From NCBI GenBank assembly GCA_017520705.1, contig JAFXFF010000044.1:1-60107 (forward strand): a stretch of 60,107 bases of DNA, written 5' to 3'. Below, one piece after another: positions 26,001 through 34,777 of the stretch. Under the pieces are notes generated by a model. The model saw only the letters and a program-made list of their open reading frames with translations, was not told where the DNA came from and searched no databases. Position numbers and translations under genes: made by a program. The stretch's first letter is position 1, and the number at the start of each line of letters is the position of its first letter. Source of the stretch: Clostridia bacterium. Lineage in GTDB: Bacteria > Bacillota > Clostridia > Oscillospirales > Acutalibacteraceae.

Positions 26001-26675
26001 CAGCTCTTTTTTCTCACCCGCGTATTCGAGGAATTTCTTCGCCTTGTTGGCCTGATTCTCGAGAGGACCTACGCGATCCTCCAGCTCCTGCAGAATATCG
26101 TGCAGACGATCCAGGTTGTCCTGGGTCTTGCGCAGGCTGTTCTCCGCCTTGTCCTTCTTATAGCGATACTTAGCGATACCCGCCGCCTCGTCAAAGATCT
26201 CACGACGATTGTTGGCGCGGGAGGTAACGATCTCGTCGATACGCCCCTGCCCAATGATGGAATAGCCGTCACGACCCAGACCCGTATTCATAAACAGCAT
26301 ACGGATGTCCTCAAGACGCACGGTGGCGCCGTTGAGCTGATACTCACTGCCGCCGGAGCGGTAGCAACGGCGGGTAACCCGCACCTCGTCGTTGTCCATC
26401 TCCAGCATACGGGTGGTGTTGTCGATCACCAGCGATACCTCGGCGTAGCCCATGGGACGACGCTGAGCGGTACCGTTGAAGATCACGTCCTCCATCTTGG
26501 AGCCACGCAGGGACTTGCTGGACTGTTCGCCCAGCACCCACTTAATGGCGTCGCTGATATTGGACTTACCACTGCCGTTGGGACCCACAACGGCGGTCAT
26601 ACCGTCGCTGAAGTTCAATACGGTTTTATCGGGAAAGGATTTAAATCCGTGTAATTCCAATGCTTTTAAAACCAA
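23088..26675 (-). CDS. smc: Chromosome partition protein SMC
   Basis: About 1195 residues. The N-terminal head has Walker A GPNGSGKSNISDAIKWVLGEQS-type sequence, two coiled-coil arms, a hinge near residues 520-640 (GILGPVSRLIEADAEYALAI, GGSMTGGS), and the C-terminal head with LSGGEKALAATAL and Walker B PFCVLDEVEAALD. SMC with ScpA/B organises and separates sister chromosomes. The start is TTG at 26675 (VLKALELHGFKSFPDK follows), 8 nt after AAGGAGG; the longer open frame runs into the fold-back element upstream and is rejected. A 161-bp fold-back element separates it from rnc. Confidence 0.95.
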   Translation of the reverse strand: MVLKALELHGFKSFPDKTVLNFSDGMTAVVGPNGSGKSNISDAIKWVLGEQSSKSLRGSKMEDVIFNGTAQRRPMGYAEVSLVIDNTTRMLEMDNDEVRVTRRCYRSGGSEYQLNGATVRLEDIRMLFMNTGLGRDGYSIIGQGRIDEIVTSRANNRREIFDEAAGIAKYRYKKDKAENSLRKTQDNLDRLHDILQELEDRVGPLENQANKAKKFLEYAGEKKELEIGLWLRTMNDSRGILRDLDAKLENARIQYEAAGSSIDSCDEEVERIALAAQQLEVQMDEVRRAAAALEEQAAVCDSQVAVLRNDIFHNNENIQRVEGEIAAAQEGNLHIDEEIAHRNEDIEARRASITEAEQQRLVLTEEMETLARSSDETSDRIEALSADAAKVALELSEVRVTGVTNESSLREITLRLSQLTAAATLRQQAAEAADAELKDAENAFKICADKVESLQNTLSGYEYRYQNRSAKLNTAKEALDKQGLDVEEKQRRVRMLEEMERNMEGFQLSVRAVIKQAERGALRGILGPVSRLIEADAEYALAIETALGAAAQNLICEREEDAKKGIRFLSETKGGRATFLPLTSVKGNVMTDIPEDEPGFVGLASDLVTYDKKYEGIAKNLLGRTIVAEDMDYAVSMARRHSYKFRIVTLDGQVINAGGSMTGGSTVKGAGLLSRRADIERLKKEAVEEMKKLENAKEQYRVLQQDASEVEAQLVGARGELTTAQEDKIRLEGEVRRLQEQADQNKQAAKEAADEIVTLNDRAAACQKAMDAAAAEAERLTAEQNGIEAKLAELTGGRQQLAQQREQLSERIAEQKLAVLGYEKEIEGLETAIAELRARQDDSVGHEALLRQQIADLQKQNEEIEGRIAQQEAQATGLREQAAASADEIARLVAQRAEGEARQTQLRLQSREKTDERERMGQEVARLEEKTAGIKREVDDLSRRLYEEYELTRMEAEAVAKPIEDATVANRRVVELRNKIRALGSVNVDAIEEFKEVNERYQFLKVQIDDVEKTKEELLKQINELTVQMREVFIERFKQINYQYGIVFAELFGGGKGELRLSDPDDILGSGIDMFIQPPGKVILNLEALSGGEKALAATALLFAILKVTPSPFCVLDEVEAALDDVNVDRYAAYLRRMCDRIQFIAITHRRGTMEEADTLYGVTMQERGVSKLLELRASEVEQKLGLKLDADNKE

Positions 26676-26691
26676 AACTGTTTCCTCCTTA

Positions 26692-26852
26692 GTAACCGCT
26701 GATTCAATCGGTGTGCCATTATCAGCGTGGTATTTTTTCGTTGAGACGGTCAAAAAGCGCAAGCAATACTGGATGTATTGCCGAGCATTTTTGGCCTTTT
26801 GAACGGGAAAATAGCCGCTGAGAATGGTGCATAAGATTTTATCAGTGGTTAC
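26692..26852. repeat. Fold-back MITE-like element, copy 1 (rnc-smc gap)
   Basis: 161 bp with terminal inverted repeats GTAACCGCTGAT and ATCAGTGGTTAC (one mismatch). The whole element is an imperfect palindrome centred on GCAATACTGGATGTATTGC. It is flanked by CTTA on both sides, a possible 4-bp target duplication. A second copy is at 42756-42917. It occupies essentially all of the space between rnc stop and smc ribosome site and is transcribed with them. No transposase is encoded. Confidence 0.8.
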
Positions 26853-26853
26853 C

Positions 26854-27549
26854 TTATTCGTAACCCATCAATTTCAGGGCTTCGTGAGCCGCCTGCTGTT
26901 CGGACTCTTTCTTACTGCGGCCACGACCCACACCGATGACGTTGGAGTTGAGGTGCACCTCCGTGATAAACGTCTTGTTGTGGTCGGGACCGGACTCGCC
27001 GGACAGGACATATTCCAACCTCTCGCCGGGGTTCTGTTGGACGATCTCCTGCAAGGCGGTCTTATAGTCTTTGAATTTGCGGCGACGCTGGCTCTCCGCC
27101 TCGGGGATGATGAAACGAAGCACAAACTTCTCCGCCGGCTCCATGCCGCCGTCTAAGTAGATGGCGGCCAGCACCGCCTCGTACATATCCGCTAAGATAG
27201 AGGGCCGTTCGGCACCGCCGCTGTGCTGCTCACCACGGCCCAAACGGGCATACTTACCCAAACCCAACTGTTTGGAATAGCCGCACAGCGCCTTTTCGCA
27301 CACCACGGCGGCACGCAGTTTCGTCAGCTCGCCCTCGTCGGGGACACGGTCCTTCTCAAACAGATACTGTGCCGTCACAAAGCCCAGCACCGAATCCCCC
27401 AAGAACTCCAATCGCTCATAGGACTCGACGCCGTGCCCCTCGTTGGCAAAGGAGGAATGGGTCAGCGCCTGCAAAAGCAAACCTTCGTCCTTGAATACAT
27501 ATCCGATTTCTTTCATCAGAGGGGTCAAATCCTTCGGCACAGCGCTCAC
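26854..27549 (-). CDS. rnc: Ribonuclease III
   Basis: 231 residues; cleaves double-stranded RNA, including the rRNA precursor. The catalytic signature ERLEFLGDSVL and the second acidic site (ADMYEAVLAAIYLDGG) are present, then a double-stranded RNA-binding domain (DYKTALQEIVQ ... GRSKKESEQQAAHEAL). ATG overlaps the stop of the ACP-like gene as ATGA. The stop codon lies 1 nt from the fold-back element before smc. Confidence 0.96.
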   Translation of the reverse strand: MSAVPKDLTPLMKEIGYVFKDEGLLLQALTHSSFANEGHGVESYERLEFLGDSVLGFVTAQYLFEKDRVPDEGELTKLRAAVVCEKALCGYSKQLGLGKYARLGRGEQHSGGAERPSILADMYEAVLAAIYLDGGMEPAEKFVLRFIIPEAESQRRRKFKDYKTALQEIVQQNPGERLEYVLSGESGPDHNKTFITEVHLNSNVIGVGRGRSKKESEQQAAHEALKLMGYE

Positions 27550-27785
27550 TCCTTTCCGTTCAAATAGTCTTCCACAAATCCGACCACGTCCTCTACGGTC
27601 TCAAACCCGTAGAGGGCATCGTCGTCGATACTCACACCGTACATCTCACCCAAAAATACCGCCATATCCTCCCGCTCGTGGGGGGCAATGTTCAGGTCAT
27701 CCAGGGTGGCCGCCATCCGCACGTCCTCCGGCTCACAGCCGTAGTTGCGGCAAAACAGCGCGGTCAGCACATCCAGCACACGCAT
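27546..27785 (-). CDS. Acyl carrier protein-like, lacks phosphopantetheine serine
   Basis: A 79-residue acidic protein whose length and pattern match acyl carrier protein, and which sits in the acpP position between plsX and rnc. Aligning by eye with E. coli ACP, LDDLNIAPHEREDMAVFLGEM matches [20 protein letters not shown], so the DSL motif is APH and the attachment serine is Pro. It therefore cannot carry phosphopantetheine in the usual way. It could be a structural partner of PlsX or RNase III (ACP is known to bind other proteins) or a decayed paralogue, with a true ACP elsewhere in the genome. Confidence 0.75.
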   Translation of the reverse strand: MRVLDVLTALFCRNYGCEPEDVRMAATLDDLNIAPHEREDMAVFLGEMYGVSIDDDALYGFETVEDVVGFVEDYLNGKE

Positions 27786-27790
27786 ATCCC

Positions 27791-28798
27791 TTACTCCTCG
27801 GCGACATCTTTTTTCGCTACCGCCGCCTCAATCTGGGCGATGGCGTCGCTGGCGGCAAACTCCGACGCAATACGGATAGCCGAGCAGAAGCCGTCAGCCT
27901 TGGAATTGCCGTGGGCCTTGATCACGGGCTTGTTGACACCCAGCAGCACAGCGCCGCCGTACTCGGAGGTGGAGAGCTTCTTCTTTAAACTACGCAGACC
28001 GGGCATCACCAGCGCGGCACCGATCTTGGTGCGCAGAGAGGATAGAAAGGACTGCTTCAGATTCTTCATCAGCATATCCACGGTGCCCTCCAGAGTCTTG
28101 AGCAGCACGTTACCGGAGAAGCCGTCGGCCACCACCACGTCCGCCACACCGGCGGGCACGTCGCGAGCCTCCACGTTACCGATGAAGTTAAGCCCGCTTT
28201 CCTTTAGCAGAGGGAACGTCGCCAGTTGCAGCTCGCCACCCTTGGTGTCCTCGGTGCCCACGTTGAGCAGACCCACACGGGGGCCACCCTCGCGGGGATA
28301 CATATGGCTCATATAGATGCTGCCCATATGGGCAAACTGCACCAGCATCTCGGGGCGGCAGTCCGCATTGGCGCCACAGTCGATGAGCATAAAAGGCTTA
28401 TCGTCGGAGGGCATCACAGGCGCCAACGCAGGGCGGGAAACGCCTTTAATACGCTTGACGATAAAGGTGCCGCCCATCAGCAAAGCGCCAGTGCTGCCGG
28501 CACTGACAACCGCATCACCCTTACCCTCGGAGAGCAGACGCAGAGCCACCGCCATGGAGCAGTCCTTGTGCTCACGCAGAATGCTCTTGGGATGATCCTC
28601 CATAGTCATCACGTCAGAAGCGTGGACGATCTCCATCCGATCGAGGGAAATGCCGTTTTCCTGCGCCGCCTGACGAATTTTCTCTTCGTCACCGGTCAGC
28701 ACAATGTCACAATCATAGGCGGCAACAGCCTGTGCCGCACCTTTCAGTATCTCTACGGGGGCGTTATCGCCGCCGAATGCATCCACAATAATCCGCAT
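27791..28798 (-). CDS. plsX: Phosphate acyltransferase PlsX
   Basis: 335 residues; converts acyl-ACP to acyl-phosphate, the first step of phospholipid synthesis in most Gram-positives. It opens MRIIVDAFGGDNAPVEILKG, with the conserved SAGSTGALLMGG and VVADGFSGNVLLKTLEG segments. The start is ATG 28798, with GAGG about 9 nt upstream, one base after the trmFO stop; the longer frame lies in trmFO. It precedes the ACP-like gene, and its partner ACP must be elsewhere if that protein is inactive. Confidence 0.95.
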   Translation of the reverse strand: MRIIVDAFGGDNAPVEILKGAAQAVAAYDCDIVLTGDEEKIRQAAQENGISLDRMEIVHASDVMTMEDHPKSILREHKDCSMAVALRLLSEGKGDAVVSAGSTGALLMGGTFIVKRIKGVSRPALAPVMPSDDKPFMLIDCGANADCRPEMLVQFAHMGSIYMSHMYPREGGPRVGLLNVGTEDTKGGELQLATFPLLKESGLNFIGNVEARDVPAGVADVVVADGFSGNVLLKTLEGTVDMLMKNLKQSFLSSLRTKIGAALVMPGLRSLKKKLSTSEYGGAVLLGVNKPVIKAHGNSKADGFCSAIRIASEFAASDAIAQIEAAVAKKDVAEE

Positions 28799-28799
28799 A

Positions 28800-30137
28800 T
28801 TATTCGTCCTCACTTTCTGCCGTAACAATGGTTTCCGGCATATCCGCTATCACACGGTCCAAGCTTTCCAGCGCCCGCTGTGCCAAGGCTGCGTAGCGCA
28901 TCTTTTTATCTCGAATGTGGGTCTCCAAGGTGGGCAAAATGCCGAAATTGGCACCCATGGGCTGATAATCCGCATTGGGGGTGCTGACGTGAGCCGCCAG
29001 CGCACCCAACATGGTATCCCGCGGTAGTATCAGCGGCTCCTGCCCTCTCACCATACGGCAGGCGTTGAGACCCGCCAGAATACCGGCGGCGGCAGACTCC
29101 ATATATCCCTCCACACCGGTCATCTGCCCCGCAAACAGCAGGTTGGGACGGCTCTTCATCCGAAAAGCCGCATCCAACAGTTCGGGAGCATTCAAGAAGG
29201 TGTTTCGGTGCATCACACCGTACCGCATAAACTCGGCATTTTTCAGCGCGGGAATCATGCCAAACACCCGCTTTTGCTCGGGAAATTTCAAGTTCGTCTG
29301 AAAACCCACCAGATTGTACAGCGTTCCCTCAGCGTTTTCGGCGCGTAACTGCACCACCGCCCAGGGACGGTGCCCTGTGTGGGGGTCACGCAGTCCCACC
29401 GGCTTCATAGGACCAAAGCGGATAGAATCGCTCCCCCGCTTAGCCAGCACCTCAATGGGCATACAGCCCTCATACACGTTGAGTTTATCAAATTCGTGGA
29501 GGGGTGCCGTCTCTGCCGTCACCAACGCGGCGTGAAACGCCTCGTACTCCTCCTTGTTGAGGGGGCAGTTGATGTAATCCCCCTCCCCGCTCTCCTCCCG
29601 ATCGTAGCGGGAGGCCCGGAAGGCACTGTTCATATCCACGCTGTCGGCGGTGACAATGGGTGCCGCCGCATCGTAGAAGGATAAGCCTCCGCCGCACAGG
29701 TCGGCGATGGCTTTGGCTAATGGCTCGCTGGTCAGCGGACCGGTGGCAACGATCACCACCCCCTCCTCGGGGATGGCGGTCACTTCGCCTTGCTTCACCG
29801 TAATCAGCGGATGCTCCTTGATGCGCTTGGTTACCTCGGCGGAGAACTTTTCTCTATCCACCGCCAGGGCGCCGCCTGCCGGCACCGCGCAGCCATAGGC
29901 AATGGGCACGCACAGGCTGCCCAGCCGCCGCATCTCCTCTTTGAGCAGACCGGCGGCACTTTCCACACGTCGCGCTTTCAGCGAATTGGAGCAGACCAAC
30001 TCGGCAAAGCCGCCGTGGCGATGGGCGGGGGTATATTTCTCCGGCTTCATCTCCCACAGGGTCACCGGAATGCCCTGCTGTGCCACGGTGTAGGCGGCTT
30101 CACAGCCTGCCAGACCGGCACCGATCACCGTCACCAT
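28800..30137 (-). CDS. trmFO: tRNA (uracil-54-C5) methyltransferase, folate-dependent
   Basis: 445 residues. TrmFO methylates U54 of the tRNA T-loop using methylenetetrahydrofolate and FAD. The FAD-binding motif [13 protein letters not shown] starts the protein; [12 protein letters not shown] and [16 protein letters not shown] are family hallmarks. ATG 30137 is chosen with GAAAGGAG upstream. It is next to topA and dprA, the usual Firmicutes cluster. Confidence 0.95.
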   Translation of the reverse strand: MVTVIGAGLAGCEAAYTVAQQGIPVTLWEMKPEKYTPAHRHGGFAELVCSNSLKARRVESAAGLLKEEMRRLGSLCVPIAYGCAVPAGGALAVDREKFSAEVTKRIKEHPLITVKQGEVTAIPEEGVVIVATGPLTSEPLAKAIADLCGGGLSFYDAAAPIVTADSVDMNSAFRASRYDREESGEGDYINCPLNKEEYEAFHAALVTAETAPLHEFDKLNVYEGCMPIEVLAKRGSDSIRFGPMKPVGLRDPHTGHRPWAVVQLRAENAEGTLYNLVGFQTNLKFPEQKRVFGMIPALKNAEFMRYGVMHRNTFLNAPELLDAAFRMKSRPNLLFAGQMTGVEGYMESAAAGILAGLNACRMVRGQEPLILPRDTMLGALAAHVSTPNADYQPMGANFGILPTLETHIRDKKMRYAALAQRALESLDRVIADMPETIVTAESEDE

Positions 30138-30167
30138 CGGTCGTGCTCCTTTCAAAAATTCAACCGT

Positions 30168-32231
30168 TTACTTTTCCTCGTTGCAGCCCTCGGTCAGGCA
30201 CACCAGACCGTTGGTTCTGCCCTTTTTGCGGAAGAGGGTCTTGCCGCACTTGGGGCACAACTCCTTGGTAGGCTCATTCCAGGTGGCAAAATCGCACTTG
30301 GGATAGTTGGCACAGCCGAAAAACTTGCGACCGCCCTTGGATTTCTTCGCCACCACAGCGCCGCCGCACTTGGGGCAGACACCGTCGGTGGATTCCACAA
30401 TGCGGCGGGTATTCTTACAGGTGGGATAGCCGGGGCAAGCCAAGAACTTGCCGTAGCGGCCGGTCTTGACCACCATACGACGGCCGCACATCTCGCACAC
30501 CTCGTCGCTCTCCACCTCGGGGACCTTCACCTTATCCAGATTCTCCTCAGCCTTTTTCAGGCTCTCCACAAAGCCACCGTAGAAGCTATCCAGCACGCGG
30601 ACCCAATCGGACTTGCCGCTTTCCACGCCGTCCAGCTTCTGCTCCATCTGGGCGGTAAAGTCCAGATCGACGATCTCGGGGAATTGCTCCTTCATCAGTT
30701 GGGTAATCACCTCGCCCAGATTGGTGGGCTTGAGGCTCTTGCCGTCACGCTCCACGTACTCGCGGTTGAGCACGGTGCTGACGGTGGGAGCGTAGGTGGA
30801 GGGACGGCCGATGCCGTTTTCCTCCATCGCCTTGATGAGGGTGGCTTCGGTATAGCGTGCAGGGGGCTGGGTGAAATGCTGGTTGCCCTCGATGTTGCGC
30901 AGGGTCAGCACGTCGCCTTTCTTGATAACGGGCAGCGGCTTATTCTCGTCGTCCTTCTCGTCCTTACCCTCCACGTACAGGGCGGTGTGGCCCTCAAATT
31001 TCACGGTATATCCGGAAGCCTTAAACACGTACCGGCCTGCGGTGATGTCCACCTGACAGGTGTTCTGGATCTGGTCGGCCATCAGGCTGGCCATAAAGCG
31101 CTCCCAGATAAGCTTATACAAGCGGTACTGGTCGGAGGTCAAGGAATCCTTCACCTCGGCAGGGGTCAGAGAGGGCACAGAGGGTCGGATGGCCTCGTGG
31201 GCATCCTGGGCGTTGCCCTTCTGCTTAAACACACGGGCCTTGGCCGGCAGATACTCGCTGCCGAAAGCACCGCGGATATAATCGTTACCCGCTTTGCGCG
31301 CCTCGTCGGAGATGCGCAGTGAGTCGGTACGCATATAGGTGATCAAACCGGTGGCACCGATACCGGCTACCTCCACACCTTCGTACAATTCCTGTGCCGT
31401 CTTCATGGTACGGCGAGAGGAGAAGTTCAGCTTACGGTTGGCCTCCTGCTGCATGGTGGAGGTGGTGAAGGGCGGCGCAGGCGCTACCTTACGGGTGCCG
31501 GTCTTGACGCTCTCGGCCACGTAGGTAGCTCCCTCAAGCTCGTCCAGAATAGCCCGGGCTTGCTCGCCGTCGGCAATCTTGATCTTATCCTGAGCCGTGC
31601 CGAAGAAACGAGCCGGGAAGGTGCGGCCCTTTTCGGTCACAGACAGGGTGGCGTCCAGAGTCCAGTACTCCTCGCTGACAAAGGCGCGAATCTCCTGCTC
31701 GCGGTCCACCACCAAGCTCACGGTAGCGGACTGCACACGACCTGCAGAGAGGCCCTTGCGCACTTTTTTCCACAGGAAGGGGCTCAGCTTATAGCCCACG
31801 ATGCGGTCCAGCACACGACGGGCCTGCTGGGCATTCACCAAATTCATATCCAGCGAACGGGGATGGGCCATACCGGCGGCAACACCCGTGCGGGTAATCT
31901 CATTGAAGGTCACGCGGCTGGTCTGCTCCACGGGAACGTCCAAAACCTGCGCCAGATGCCACGCGATGGCCTCGCCCTCGCGGTCCGGGTCGGTGGCGAG
32001 ATAGATGCGATCGCTCTTCAGAGCCATATCTTTCAGGCTGCGGATGAGGGCGGTCTTACCGGGAATATCCATATAGCGGGGACGGAAGCCATGCTCCACA
32101 TCCACGCCCAGTAGCGTCTTGGGCAGGTCGCGGATGTGGCCCATAGAGGCCACCACCTCGAAATCGTTGCCCAGATACTTCTTGACGGTTTTCGCCTTTG
32201 CAGGCGACTCCATAATCACCAAATTTGCCAT
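30168..32231 (-). CDS. topA: DNA topoisomerase I
   Basis: 687-residue type IA topoisomerase that relaxes negative supercoils. The Toprim domain opens MANLVIMESPAKAKTVKKYL and contains ATDPDREGEAIAWHL; the active-site tyrosine is in GLITYMRTDSLRIS. Three C-terminal C4 zinc fingers (CEMCG...CPGYPTC, CPKCG...CANYPKC, CPKCG...CLTEGC) contact single-stranded DNA. ATG 32231 follows GGAAGGAAGG. It lies 35 nt after dprA. Confidence 0.96.
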   Translation of the reverse strand: MANLVIMESPAKAKTVKKYLGNDFEVVASMGHIRDLPKTLLGVDVEHGFRPRYMDIPGKTALIRSLKDMALKSDRIYLATDPDREGEAIAWHLAQVLDVPVEQTSRVTFNEITRTGVAAGMAHPRSLDMNLVNAQQARRVLDRIVGYKLSPFLWKKVRKGLSAGRVQSATVSLVVDREQEIRAFVSEEYWTLDATLSVTEKGRTFPARFFGTAQDKIKIADGEQARAILDELEGATYVAESVKTGTRKVAPAPPFTTSTMQQEANRKLNFSSRRTMKTAQELYEGVEVAGIGATGLITYMRTDSLRISDEARKAGNDYIRGAFGSEYLPAKARVFKQKGNAQDAHEAIRPSVPSLTPAEVKDSLTSDQYRLYKLIWERFMASLMADQIQNTCQVDITAGRYVFKASGYTVKFEGHTALYVEGKDEKDDENKPLPVIKKGDVLTLRNIEGNQHFTQPPARYTEATLIKAMEENGIGRPSTYAPTVSTVLNREYVERDGKSLKPTNLGEVITQLMKEQFPEIVDLDFTAQMEQKLDGVESGKSDWVRVLDSFYGGFVESLKKAEENLDKVKVPEVESDEVCEMCGRRMVVKTGRYGKFLACPGYPTCKNTRRIVESTDGVCPKCGGAVVAKKSKGGRKFFGCANYPKCDFATWNEPTKELCPKCGKTLFRKKGRTNGLVCLTEGCNEEK

Positions 32232-32266
32232 AGAATCCTTCCTTCCTATCAAAACAAACCAATCGC

Positions 32267-33520
32267 TTAGGTACGTTTATATTGTTGACCGGCGCTGTTC
32301 GCCGCACAGCCGAACATTTCCAATTCTGTGAGGGCCGCCAGCAGGGTGGGAATGGGCATCCCCGTCTTTTCTGCCAGCAGATCCACCGGCTGAGGCTCCG
32401 AGGTGAGCACCTCGCACACCCGTTTGGCCGCCTCACTGGCCCCATCGGGGCAGGCCGCGGCGGCGGCAACGGGAATGGCGGCAGGGGGTATCTCTGCCTC
32501 CACCTGTTTGCGGCGGGATAATCGCTTGGTTTTCTTCGCCTTCTCCCGTTTCGGCTTCTCGATTTTGGGGGTCTCCTCCACTTTAGGAAGAGGTTGCCCC
32601 TCTGCCAGCCGTTGGGCAGCTTCCGCTGCTTCCAGATCCAGCACACCGGGATACATGGGGGCGTACTCACGCAGAATATCGGTGGCACGGATGACCAGTG
32701 TAGCACCGCCTTGGATCTCCTTGTGGGCACCGTCGTAGCGGTGACCGGACAGGGTGCCGGGCAGGGCGAACACCTCTCGGTTGTATTCCCGTCCCAAACG
32801 GGCGGTGATGCGCGCGCCGCTACGACCGGGGGTCTGCGCCAAACACACACCTTGACTGAGCCCCGCCATAATGCGATTGCGGATGTGAAAATCGCACTTA
32901 TACTCTTCATCCGGCGGAAACTCGCTGAGCAGCAGTCCTCCCGACGCCACCACACGGCAGCGCAGATCGGCGTTCTCAGCCGGATAGTCCACGTTCAGAG
33001 GACAGGCCATCACCACGATGGTGATTCCTCCCCCATCCAGCGCACCGGCATGGACGGCAGCATCGATGCCCGTGGCACCGCCGCTGACCACCACCACACC
33101 GCCGGCGGCCAATCCGGCCGCCAGAGCACGGGCCTCCAGCAGACCCTCTCGCGTGGCATGGCGGGTACCCACCACCGCCACCGCAGGCGTGCTGTCCAGA
33201 TCCGGCATCACACCGCGGGCATACAGCACCGCAGGTGGCGCCCCGCAATGCCGCAGGCACAGCGGATACAGCGCATCCTCGGGGGTGAGCATCCAGTCAC
33301 CCAGCTCCAGTACGCGATCCAAAATCCGATGCGCCTTATTCAACGACTTGTCCGCCAGGCGGCGGCACAGATCGTCCGAGAGGCCTGCATTCTTATACTC
33401 ATCGGGGGTGGCGTTGTACACCGTACGGGCATGACCGTAGATGTCCAGCAGATCGCTGACGGCACGACTGCCGGCAGGCAGCACCTGCTGCAGCCATATC
33501 CAATACAGCCGGCTGTCCAT
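32267..33520 (-). CDS. dprA: DNA processing protein DprA
   Basis: 417 residues. DprA loads RecA on incoming single strands during transformation. A helical N-terminal domain precedes the Rossmann-like DprA/Smf core (VVGTRHATREGL, VVSGGATGIDAAVH, DFHIRNRIMAGLSQG, LPGTLSGHRYDGAHK). A basic linker (KPKREKAKKTKRLSRRK) leads to a C-terminal winged helix. comF, another competence-class gene, is also in this window. Confidence 0.94.
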   Translation of the reverse strand: MDSRLYWIWLQQVLPAGSRAVSDLLDIYGHARTVYNATPDEYKNAGLSDDLCRRLADKSLNKAHRILDRVLELGDWMLTPEDALYPLCLRHCGAPPAVLYARGVMPDLDSTPAVAVVGTRHATREGLLEARALAAGLAAGGVVVVSGGATGIDAAVHAGALDGGGITIVVMACPLNVDYPAENADLRCRVVASGGLLLSEFPPDEEYKCDFHIRNRIMAGLSQGVCLAQTPGRSGARITARLGREYNREVFALPGTLSGHRYDGAHKEIQGGATLVIRATDILREYAPMYPGVLDLEAAEAAQRLAEGQPLPKVEETPKIEKPKREKAKKTKRLSRRKQVEAEIPPAAIPVAAAAACPDGASEAAKRVCEVLTSEPQPVDLLAEKTGMPIPTLLAALTELEMFGCAANSAGQQYKRT

Positions 33521-33543
33521 AGCCCTCCCCCTTTCGCATACGC

Positions 33544-34335
33544 TTACTTATTGCGGCACATCTCCCACAGGATGATGCCCGCCGCCATCGAGGCGTTGAG
33601 AGACTCGGCCCGTCCTGCCATCGGGATGGTAACACTGTGCTTGCAGGCGGCAATCGTCTCGGCGCGCAGGCCGTTGCCCTCGTTGCCGATGATGGTCACA
33701 GAGCCCTTGCCCATTCCCGCCTCGGTAATGGGGGTCGCTGTGGCGTCCACCACGCAGGCATAGGCGGTCAGCCCCTTCTCCTGAAGGGTCTCCACCGCCT
33801 GCGCCATATCCCCCACACGCATCAGCGGCAGACGGAACACTCCGCCCATGCTGGCGCGCAACACCTTGGGATTGTAGACGTCACAGCACCCGTCCGACAG
33901 CAGGAGACCGTCGATCCCCAATGCCTCGGCGGTACGGATCACCGTACCCATATTCCCCGGATCCTGAATATCCTCCAGAGCACTATAAGTCCCTATTATA
34001 TTTATTTTATCTATTATAAGCGAATTGTCAAGCATTTTTGCAATACAAAATACACCTTGCGGATTTATGGTATCGCTCATGTGGCGGCTCAGCTCGGGGC
34101 TGATCTCGATCACCGTGTCCGCAGAGGCCAGCAAAGGCTCTACCACACTGCCGTACACCGCCAGTGCCGAAGCGGTGTACAGCACCGCCTTCAGCTCCAC
34201 GCCGGAACGCAAAGCGTCCCCGCACAAACGAGCACCCTCGATGGCAAACAGCCTTGTTTCGCGCCGATATTTTGTGGAATCACCCAGTCGACGCCACTCT
34301 TTGACCCACTGATTATCCTTACTGGTAACGGTCAT
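33544..34335 (-). CDS. SpoU/TrmH family RNA 2'-O-methyltransferase
   Basis: About 263 residues. The N-terminal substrate-binding region (SKDNQWVKEWRRLGDSTKYR) and knotted SPOUT domain with motif 1 IQDPGNMGTVIRTAEALG, motif 2 IGNEGNGLRAE and motif 3 IPMAGRAESLNASMAAGI are complete. It probably methylates rRNA ribose (RlmB or TsnR-like); the exact site is unknown. ATG 34335 follows GGAGGTG. A short stretch (33983-34032) encoding SLIIDKINII is very AT-rich with five ATA codons in nine. Confidence 0.88.
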   Translation of the reverse strand: MTVTSKDNQWVKEWRRLGDSTKYRRETRLFAIEGARLCGDALRSGVELKAVLYTASALAVYGSVVEPLLASADTVIEISPELSRHMSDTINPQGVFCIAKMLDNSLIIDKINIIGTYSALEDIQDPGNMGTVIRTAEALGIDGLLLSDGCCDVYNPKVLRASMGGVFRLPLMRVGDMAQAVETLQEKGLTAYACVVDATATPITEAGMGKGSVTIIGNEGNGLRAETIAACKHSVTIPMAGRAESLNASMAAGIILWEMCRNK

Positions 34336-34354
34336 AACCGCACCTCCTATCACG

Positions 34355-34387
34355 AAAAAATGCGCCCGACGTAACCCGTCGGACGCA
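34355..34387 (-). terminator. Terminator of infC-rpmI-rplT
   Basis: Stem TGCGTCCGACG / CGTCGGGCGCA in the minus-strand RNA (one G-U pair), loop GGTTA, followed by TTTTTT, 12 nt after the rplT stop. Confidence 0.9.
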
Positions 34388-34398
34388 ATTTCATCTTA

Positions 34399-34752
34399 TT
34401 ACAGAGCAGCCTTAGCCTTCTCAACCAGAGCGGTGAAAGCGGCAGCATCGGAAACAGCCAGCTCAGCGAGCATCTTGCGGTTCATGGTGATGCCGGCCTT
34501 CTTCAGACCGTTCATGAAGGTGGAGTAGTTCATGCCGTTCAGCTTGGCAGCGGCATTGATGCGGGCGATCCACAGGCGGCGGAAATCGCGCTTGCGCTGA
34601 CGGCGGCCGATATAAGCATACTGACCGGACTTCATCACCGCTTCTTTAGCGGTCTTAAACAGCTTGGACTTGGCACCGAAGTAACCCTTAGCCAGCTTCA
34701 ATACTTTCTTTCTTCTCTTGCGCGTCATCATAGCGCCTTTAATACGAGCCAT
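34399..34752 (-). CDS. rplT: 50S ribosomal protein L20
   Basis: 117 residues, complete: [40 protein letters not shown] and [14 protein letters not shown] are diagnostic. L20 is needed for early 50S assembly. In Bacillus, L20 also represses this operon through a leader RNA; a matching leader is present upstream of infC. Confidence 0.97.
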   Translation of the reverse strand: MARIKGAMMTRKRRKKVLKLAKGYFGAKSKLFKTAKEAVMKSGQYAYIGRRQRKRDFRRLWIARINAAAKLNGMNYSTFMNGLKKAGITMNRKMLAELAVSDAAAFTALVEKAKAAL

Positions 34753-34777
34753 AGTAATATACCTCCGTCTCTATCGA

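Noticed and set aside
26676-26762. N-terminal extension of SMC
   Set aside because: The extra 29 codons lie in the fold-back element and lack a ribosome site; the SMC fold begins right after the TTG at 26675 with AAGGAGG upstream.
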